This document shows positions 5,024 through 10,435 of a DNA stretch of 10,435 nt, piece by piece (the stretch's first letter is position 1; each line of letters starts with the position of its first letter). This stretch comes from an uncultured Bacteroidota bacterium (GTDB lineage Bacteria; Bacteroidota; Bacteroidia; Chitinophagales; Chitinophagaceae). The translations under genes were made by a program, and so were the position numbers. The notes below the pieces were generated by a model that worked only from the letters and a program-made list of their open reading frames with translations, searched no databases and had not been told where the DNA came from. The stretch spans positions 1 to 10,435 of the forward strand of contig CAIRNW010000387.1 of assembly GCA_903879995.1 (NCBI GenBank), in the 5' to 3' direction.

Positions 5024-7615
5024 ATGCGTATTGTTGCGTTGCTTGTTATTTTTCTAAGTTTTCAGCATATCTCATTTGCCCAGATTGACTCTACGGCTAG
5101 AAAGGATACCTCAATATTAGATGAGGTAAAAGATGCATTGCTTGATAATATTCCCACCATCACCCTCGATGAGGGAGATATGGGTGATGCAGGCGGACAA
5201 AATGTATCTTCTTTGCTAACAGCGGGCCGGGATCCCTTTTTCTCTGCTGCGTCTTTCAACTTTAGTGCTGTACGCTTTAGAATCAGAGGATATGAGAATG
5301 ATCATTTTAGCACCTTCTTGAATGGTATTCCCATGGATAATTTGGATAATGGGTTTACTCCATTCGGTTTGTGGGGCGGTTTGAATGATGTAATGCGTAA
5401 TCGTGATATCTCATGGGGTTTACGTAACAGTACGTTCACTTTTGGAGACATTGGTGGTAATACCAATATTGATGCGCGTGCCAGTAAACAGCGGGCACAA
5501 ACTCAACTGAGTTATGCTGCTTCAAACCGTAATTATAATAACAGAATTATGCTCACCCATTCGACAGGACTTAGTAAAAAGGGTTGGGCGTTTGCACTCA
5601 GTGGAAGTAGAAGATGGGCTGATGAGGGTTATGTGCCGGGCACGTATTATGATGGTTGGGCTTTTTTTGCAGGCATTGATAAAAAAATTAACCGTCGTCA
5701 TTTGATTTCGCTCACCGTGTTTGATGCGCCCACTGAAAATGGAAGACAGGGTGCTTCTGTCCAGGAAATGATTGACTTAGCAGGTACCCCTTATTATAAT
5801 CCCAATTGGGGGTATCAAAATGGAAAGAAGCGAAATGTGAGTGTTGGACGAACTCATCAACCTGTTGCAATTTTCAATCATGAGTTTACCATTCGCAATA
5901 ATACTAGCTTAACTACTGCCCTTAGTATTTCAACAGGTGATCGTGCCGTTACAGGATTTGATTGGTACAATGCAGCAGATCCCCGGCCTGACTACTATCG
6001 CTATCTGCCCAGTTATACAGGTGTGTGGGCCAATTCTCCAGATTGGGCACAAGCGGATCGCCTTTCTGCACTCATGCGATCTGACATCAATCTGAGACAA
6101 ATCAACTGGCAACGGTTATATGATGTGAATCGTTCTAGTTACACCACCGTGAAAGATGCAAATGGAGTGTTGGGTAACGACATCAGTGGAAATCGCTCCC
6201 GCTATATCATAGAAAACCGAGTTATCAATACCACTCGTTTTAATTTCAATAGTGTACTGAATTCAAGAATTGGAAATCATCTTGATCTAACTGTTGGATT
6301 ATCCTACCAAACACAGCAAAATCATTATTTCAAAAAAGTAGAGGATTTGCTAGGGGGTGATTTTTATGTGAACGTAAATCAATTTGCTGAACGTGATTTT
6401 GGAGTCGGGAGCGGGGTAAATCAATTTGATGTAGACCGGCCCAATCGAATTTTAAAAGTGGGAGATCGATTTGGGTATGACTATAATTTGAATATATCCC
6501 GAGCCGCCTCTTGGGTACAGGGGGTATTTAAATTTAATAAACTTGACTTCTTTTTAGCGGGTAATCTTTATGCTACTACTTTTTACAGACAGGGGAATGT
6601 TCGAAATGGAATTTTTCCTAGCGAATCGTTAGGAAAAGGCACTGTTAATAATTTTTTGGATTATGCTGGAAAAGCAGGTATTACCTATAAAATCAATGGG
6701 CGAAACTATGTGTATGCCAATGGAGCCTATGTAACACGCGCTCCTTATTTTGAAAACGTGTATATCTCGCCACGCACGCGTAATGCACAACAAGCTGATC
6801 TGCAAAGTGAGGAGATCTTAACGGGAGAAGCAGCCTACGTGCTCAACGCTCCCAAAGTAAAGGCAAGAATTGGTGGCTATTACACCCAGTTCAGAAAAGG
6901 AATGGATATCATGATATTCTATCATGACTTCTATCAGAATTTTGTCAACTATGCAATTCGGGGAATTGACCGATTACATGTTGGTGGTGAATTTGGTCTT
7001 GAGGTAAAACTTTCACCAACGCTGACAGTGAATGCTGCTGCAGCCGTTGGCCGGTATTATTTTGATAGTCGTCAACAAGCAATTGTAACAGTGGATAATA
7101 ATGCAGCGGTGCTGGGTAGAGATATAATTTACATGGAGAATTTCAAAGTGCCGTCTACTCCTATGGAAGCATATAGCGTTTCTTTGAATTATCGTTCGCC
7201 TAAGTTTTGGTTTATAAGCTTGACCGGTAGTTATTTTGATCAGTCCTATTTAAGTATGAACCCACTCCGCCGCACCTGGGATGCATTACAATATTTGACA
7301 CCGGGGACCTCTGATTATAAAGCAGTTTTCAATCAAACAAAATTTGATGCACAGTATACGATTGACTTTTTTGGGGGTTACTCTTGGAAATTGCCCAAGG
7401 CGTATGAGATAAATGACAAGTCAACTTTTTTAGTTTTCAATTTGGGGATTAACAACCTGCTGAATAATAAAAATATAATTACTGGAGGTTTTGAACAGCT
7501 TCGTTATGATCAGCAACAGATTGCTGCGGATCCTGTTCAGGTAGGCAAGTTTCCACCCCGCTTGTTTTATGCCTATGGATTAAACTTTTTTGCCAGCGCT
7601 ACACTTCGGTTTTAA
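5024..7615 (+). CDS. TonB-dependent outer membrane receptor
   Basis: An 863-residue outer membrane beta-barrel transporter powered by TonB/ExbBD. A signal peptide covers 1-20 (ends SFAQ). A short segment (21-50) includes IPTITLDE, a candidate TonB box. The plug domain starts near 55, with VSSLLTAGRDPFFSAASF (61-78), FRIRGYENDHFSTFLNGIPMD (85-105) and the GDIGG turn (141-145). The rest is barrel, rich in alternating aromatic strands, and it ends in ATLRF with the C-terminal Phe used for outer membrane assembly. There is no N-terminal CarboxypepD_reg-like domain as in SusC, and no SusD-like gene follows, so it is not a classical glycan Sus pair. Two DUF5689-like lipoprotein genes follow after 21 bp and then 10 bp, indicating an operon. 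The imported compound is unknown; the divergent EEP phosphoesterase suggests a phosphorylated product. Confidence 0.95.
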   Translation: MRIVALLVIFLSFQHISFAQIDSTARKDTSILDEVKDALLDNIPTITLDEGDMGDAGGQNVSSLLTAGRDPFFSAASFNFSAVRFRIRGYENDHFSTFLNGIPMDNLDNGFTPFGLWGGLNDVMRNRDISWGLRNSTFTFGDIGGNTNIDARASKQRAQTQLSYAASNRNYNNRIMLTHSTGLSKKGWAFALSGSRRWADEGYVPGTYYDGWAFFAGIDKKINRRHLISLTVFDAPTENGRQGASVQEMIDLAGTPYYNPNWGYQNGKKRNVSVGRTHQPVAIFNHEFTIRNNTSLTTALSISTGDRAVTGFDWYNAADPRPDYYRYLPSYTGVWANSPDWAQADRLSALMRSDINLRQINWQRLYDVNRSSYTTVKDANGVLGNDISGNRSRYIIENRVINTTRFNFNSVLNSRIGNHLDLTVGLSYQTQQNHYFKKVEDLLGGDFYVNVNQFAERDFGVGSGVNQFDVDRPNRILKVGDRFGYDYNLNISRAASWVQGVFKFNKLDFFLAGNLYATTFYRQGNVRNGIFPSESLGKGTVNNFLDYAGKAGITYKINGRNYVYANGAYVTRAPYFENVYISPRTRNAQQADLQSEEILTGEAAYVLNAPKVKARIGGYYTQFRKGMDIMIFYHDFYQNFVNYAIRGIDRLHVGGEFGLEVKLSPTLTVNAAAAVGRYYFDSRQQAIVTVDNNAAVLGRDIIYMENFKVPSTPMEAYSVSLNYRSPKFWFISLTGSYFDQSYLSMNPLRRTWDALQYLTPGTSDYKAVFNQTKFDAQYTIDFFGGYSWKLPKAYEINDKSTFLVFNLGINNLLNNKNIITGGFEQLRYDQQQIAADPVQVGKFPPRLFYAYGLNFFASATLRF

Positions 7616-7636
7616 AAATTGAATTAACGTTTATCT

Positions 7637-8374
7637 ATGTCAATCCGATTAAAAATTTCCTTGCTCCCCGTCTGCTTTTTCTTTTTTACCACTACGTTGC
7701 TCTCCTGTGATAAGCAGCCGATTGGTCCAACGGGCCCTGATCCAATCATTCCAAGTCCTGCCAGTGAGTTGATGAAGATTTCAGATTTCCGTGCATTGTA
7801 TCCTGGCACCGGGACTGTCCTAGTGCCAGCGGGGACTAAAAAGATTAGAGGAGTTGTTGTTTCAAATAATGCCAATGAAGCTGCTGGGAATTATAGAATT
7901 CAGGATGAAAATGGAGGAGGAATTTATCTCTATACAGTAGTGGGTTCTCCTGTATATCCATTGGGTGCTGTACTTGAAATTGATGCGGCAGGTGTTGGAC
8001 AGCTCTTACTTTATAATGGCGATTTGGAATTGAAAAGTGTACCCATAGATAAGGTAGTAACTGTTCCGCTCACACTTACTGTTTCGCCACGAGTTACTAC
8101 CTGTGCTGAGGTTGTGACAAATCGAAACACATGGGCCTCTTCCTTGGTTCGTATTAATAACTTAACAGGTATCGTACAGTCATCCACCAACTCTACTGGA
8201 GCTACTTACACTGTTACTGATGCTTCGGGAAGTTTAACGGTATTTGTAAGAACCGCCTCGGGTATCACGGTGAACACGGCTGGACGTTCTATCACCGGAT
8301 ATGTCTCTATTTATAAAACAGCAACACAGGATGCTACACAGCTTGGTATTAGAAGTGCAGCTGATATTCAATAA
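7637..8374 (+). CDS. DUF5689-like surface lipoprotein, single module
   Basis: A 245-residue lipoprotein. The signal sequence has a Phe/Leu-rich core and the lipobox LLSC with Cys24, followed by a Pro/Gly linker (28-42). The body (46-245) fits a DUF5689-type module: start LMKISDFRALY, strand KKIRGVVVSN, core YRIQDENGGGIYLY, then a second half with TWASSLVRINNLTGI, TYTVTDASGSLTVFV and a final SITGYVSIYK, ending IRSAADIQ. DUF5689 regions look like OB-fold binding domains related in style to those in extracellular nucleases; no catalytic residues are evident. The pattern aligns well with the second module of the next gene (TWESTLVKIINITSL, VTMTDATGTLIAF), so the two are likely duplicates. It starts 21 bp after the receptor stop, and the next gene begins 10 bp after its stop. 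A role in capturing ligand for the receptor is inferred. Confidence 0.75.
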   Translation: MSIRLKISLLPVCFFFFTTTLLSCDKQPIGPTGPDPIIPSPASELMKISDFRALYPGTGTVLVPAGTKKIRGVVVSNNANEAAGNYRIQDENGGGIYLYTVVGSPVYPLGAVLEIDAAGVGQLLLYNGDLELKSVPIDKVVTVPLTLTVSPRVTTCAEVVTNRNTWASSLVRINNLTGIVQSSTNSTGATYTVTDASGSLTVFVRTASGITVNTAGRSITGYVSIYKTATQDATQLGIRSAADIQ

Positions 8375-8384
8375 ACTCTTGTCC

Positions 8385-10435
8385 ATGTTAAAAATGAAAT
8401 TTTCAATTCCTGGTATATTTATAGCTGCCTCACTGCTCTTTGTGGGAGTAGCTTGTAAAAAAAGCTATGATCAACCTGCTTCTGCTGGAGAACCTGGTGT
8501 GGTGGCTACTATTAGCATCAAAGATTTAAAAACACGATACACGGCAGGTGCTGCGGTGGGGATTTCTGATGATCAGGTAATAGAAGGGGTGGTGGTTTGT
8601 GACGACCGGAGTGGTAACTACTACCAACAAATTGCCATTCAAGATGCAACGGGAGGAATTCTTTTGCGTTTAGGAAGTGCAAACTTATACAACACCTATC
8701 CCGTAGGAAGAAAGTTATTTGTCAAAGTAAAAGGTTTATACCTTGGTCAATACAGCGGAACGCTGCAATTAGGTGGAGGTATTGACTCAGCCTATTTAAA
8801 TCAAGGTGGAGTGACCTTATTGGCGTATAACTTATTTGATAAACATATTGTAAAGGGGCCCTTGAATCAGCCTTTAGTTCCTCTTGAGGTTGCAGCAACA
8901 CAACTTACTACCACTTTACAAGACCGTTACATCAGCACGTTGATTCGGCTCACTGATATGGAGTTTGCTGTAACAGATACGGGGAAAACCTATGCAGATG
9001 CCGGACAATCAGGAAATAGAATTGTTCAAGGATGTTCTGCACCAACCGCTAATCGAATTACGCTCCGCACTAGTAACTATTCCAATTTTGCAGATACTAA
9101 AGTGCCTTCAGGTAATGGGTCTATCACGGGGGTCTATTCTTATTTTGGCTCTACAAGACAATTGACTATTCGTGATACAGCTGATGTTCGTTTTAACGCA
9201 TCACGATGCGGAACGGGCCCAACAACTTTACTCCCGATTGCTGAACTCCGTTCACTTTATACAGGTGCAACTACGTTCGCTCCTACTAATAAACGCATAA
9301 CAGGTGTTGTCATCAGCGATCGAACTACCAACAATTTAAATTCTCAAAATATCTATATCCAGCAAGGAACTGGATTAGCTGGTATTTGTGTTCGGTTCTC
9401 GGCTACACATTCATTCGATCTGGGAGATTCTATAGATATAAATGTTACTGGACAGGAGTTATCAGAGTTTAACGGTTTACTTCAGTTGAATAATGTTCCG
9501 CTTGGTTATGCTACCCGCGTTGCTACTGGTAAATCAATTACACCACGTACGGCAACTTTTGCTGCAATTCAATCGAATTTCAGGACCTGGGAATCCACGC
9601 TCGTAAAAATCATCAATATTACTTCGCTGGTGGGTGGTACATCTGGACGTTGGGGAGGAAGTGTGACTATGACTGATGCAACGGGAACTCTTATTGCTTT
9701 TACTTCAACGGCTGCCTCATTTGCAAATAATAGTTTTCCTGGCACTGCCGAGTCATTTATTGGTTATCTCACTCCTTTCAATGCAGTAAAGCAAATTTCC
9801 ATCCGTGGTTTGTCTGATGTTGTGGCAGGAGCGGGGCCACTGCCTGGATCGAGTGGATTACCATTGACTAGTTCGCCCTATATCCAAAATTTTGATGGTA
9901 TTGCAACCGGATTGCCTCAAGGGATCTCTGTGAAGATCGGAGCCACTGCTACTACGCTAGGTACAGGCGATATGCCTTTTTACCCAGCAACTGGTTTGGG
10001 TAGTCCCACTGCATGGAATCAGACTAGTGCAGGGTTGAAAAATTTTGCCTCCTTCACAGGTATGACTTCTAACAGTGATGCGGCTGCGCAGGGAGCGCAT
10101 ACAAATCGAGCATTAGGAATTCGTCAAACGAGTGCTGCAGGGTATGATCCTGGTGCTGCCTACTTGTTATTATTGGATAATACCACAGCTAAAACAAATT
10201 TTCAACTTAGCTTTTTGCTCCAGTCTTTGGATGCTACTCCCGGAGGAAGAACCACAGTTTGGCAGGTCGATTATGGGCTTGGAGATAACCCAACAACTTT
10301 CACATCAGTTGCCACTACTCCAGCAACGCTTACTACTAACTTGGGTACGTTTGCCAGTGTCCCTGTTACGGTGAATTTTGGAAATGCTTTAAATAATTTG
10401 AATCAGAAAGTATGGATACGCATTATTACACTTGC
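8385..10435 (+). CDS. Two-module DUF5689 lipoprotein, partial at right edge
   Basis: I translated this frame by hand from the ATG at 8385 to the window end: 683 codons with no stop, so the C-terminus is missing. An ATG at 8394 is an alternative start. The signal sequence ends FVGVAC with Cys24 as the likely lipidated residue, then KK. Module A (about 43-268) is a clear DUF5689: ISIKDLKTRY, VIEGVVVCDDRSGNYYQQ, IAIQDATGGILLRL (83-96) and VKVKGLYLGQYSGTLQLGG. Module B (about 283-479) repeats the plan: IAELRSLY, RITGVVISD, IYIQQGTG, TWESTLVKI, FIGYLTPF, IRGLSDV. From about 499 a different domain starts at YIQNFDGIATGLPQG and contains NRALGIRQTS and TTVWQVDYGLG. This resembles beta-sandwich regions of Bacteroidota secreted proteins that often precede a type IX sorting tail. 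Third gene of the receptor operon; a surface binding role is inferred. Confidence 0.85.
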   Translation, partial: MLKMKFSIPGIFIAASLLFVGVACKKSYDQPASAGEPGVVATISIKDLKTRYTAGAAVGISDDQVIEGVVVCDDRSGNYYQQIAIQDATGGILLRLGSANLYNTYPVGRKLFVKVKGLYLGQYSGTLQLGGGIDSAYLNQGGVTLLAYNLFDKHIVKGPLNQPLVPLEVAATQLTTTLQDRYISTLIRLTDMEFAVTDTGKTYADAGQSGNRIVQGCSAPTANRITLRTSNYSNFADTKVPSGNGSITGVYSYFGSTRQLTIRDTADVRFNASRCGTGPTTLLPIAELRSLYTGATTFAPTNKRITGVVISDRTTNNLNSQNIYIQQGTGLAGICVRFSATHSFDLGDSIDINVTGQELSEFNGLLQLNNVPLGYATRVATGKSITPRTATFAAIQSNFRTWESTLVKIINITSLVGGTSGRWGGSVTMTDATGTLIAFTSTAASFANNSFPGTAESFIGYLTPFNAVKQISIRGLSDVVAGAGPLPGSSGLPLTSSPYIQNFDGIATGLPQGISVKIGATATTLGTGDMPFYPATGLGSPTAWNQTSAGLKNFASFTGMTSNSDAAAQGAHTNRALGIRQTSAAGYDPGAAYLLLLDNTTAKTNFQLSFLLQSLDATPGGRTTVWQVDYGLGDNPTTFTSVATTPATLTTNLGTFASVPVTVNFGNALNNLNQKVWIRIITL

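Noticed and set aside
5024..8374. SusC/SusD polysaccharide utilisation pair
   Set aside because: The receptor lacks the SusC N-terminal domain, and the following lipoprotein is beta-rich DUF5689-like, without the helical TPR-like SusD sequence. No glycoside hydrolase is present.
10132..10374. Plus-strand 80-codon frame near the right edge
   Set aside because: It overlaps the large lipoprotein frame, which is open across all 683 codons and carries recognisable modules. The short frame is an out-of-phase shadow.

Overview
This window looks like Bacteroidota chromosome, most likely a Chitinophagaceae-type member. The evidence is the gene content (a TonB-dependent receptor, DUF5689-type surface lipoproteins, an RRM protein with a Gly-rich tail), AT-leaning DNA, almost no Shine-Dalgarno sequences, and promoter-like boxes of the TAnnTTTG class. 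The family-level placement is inference.

Left half (1-3667), all genes on the minus strand, read from high to low coordinates. It starts with a ribosomal protein operon rpsF-rpsR-rplI, which has a well-matched promoter, a structured leader and a UUCG-loop terminator. A single-gene unit follows for a small RRM RNA-binding protein, with a roughly 100-nt leader and its own terminator. Next is guaA (GMP synthase), followed 15 bp later by the 5' end of a signal-peptide protein resembling ABC-transporter/receptor-type ligand-binding proteins, cut by the window edge.

Right half (3842-10435), a divergent locus. On the minus strand is a secreted endonuclease/exonuclease/phosphatase (EEP) family protein. 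On the plus strand, after a 126-bp intergenic region with two abutting inverted repeats, come a TonB-dependent receptor without a SusC-type N-terminal extension, a one-module DUF5689-like lipoprotein, and a larger lipoprotein with two DUF5689-like modules and a further extracellular domain, still open at the right edge. No SusD-like gene is seen.

The most interesting reading is that the right half is an envelope system in which a secreted phosphoesterase/nuclease acts on a phosphorylated polymer (nucleic acid is the leading guess), surface OB-fold-like lipoproteins hold substrate or product, and the TonB-dependent receptor imports it. Co-location and the family assignments are seen in the sequence; the substrate and the cooperation are inferred. 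The left half is ordinary housekeeping content with some notable leader structures.
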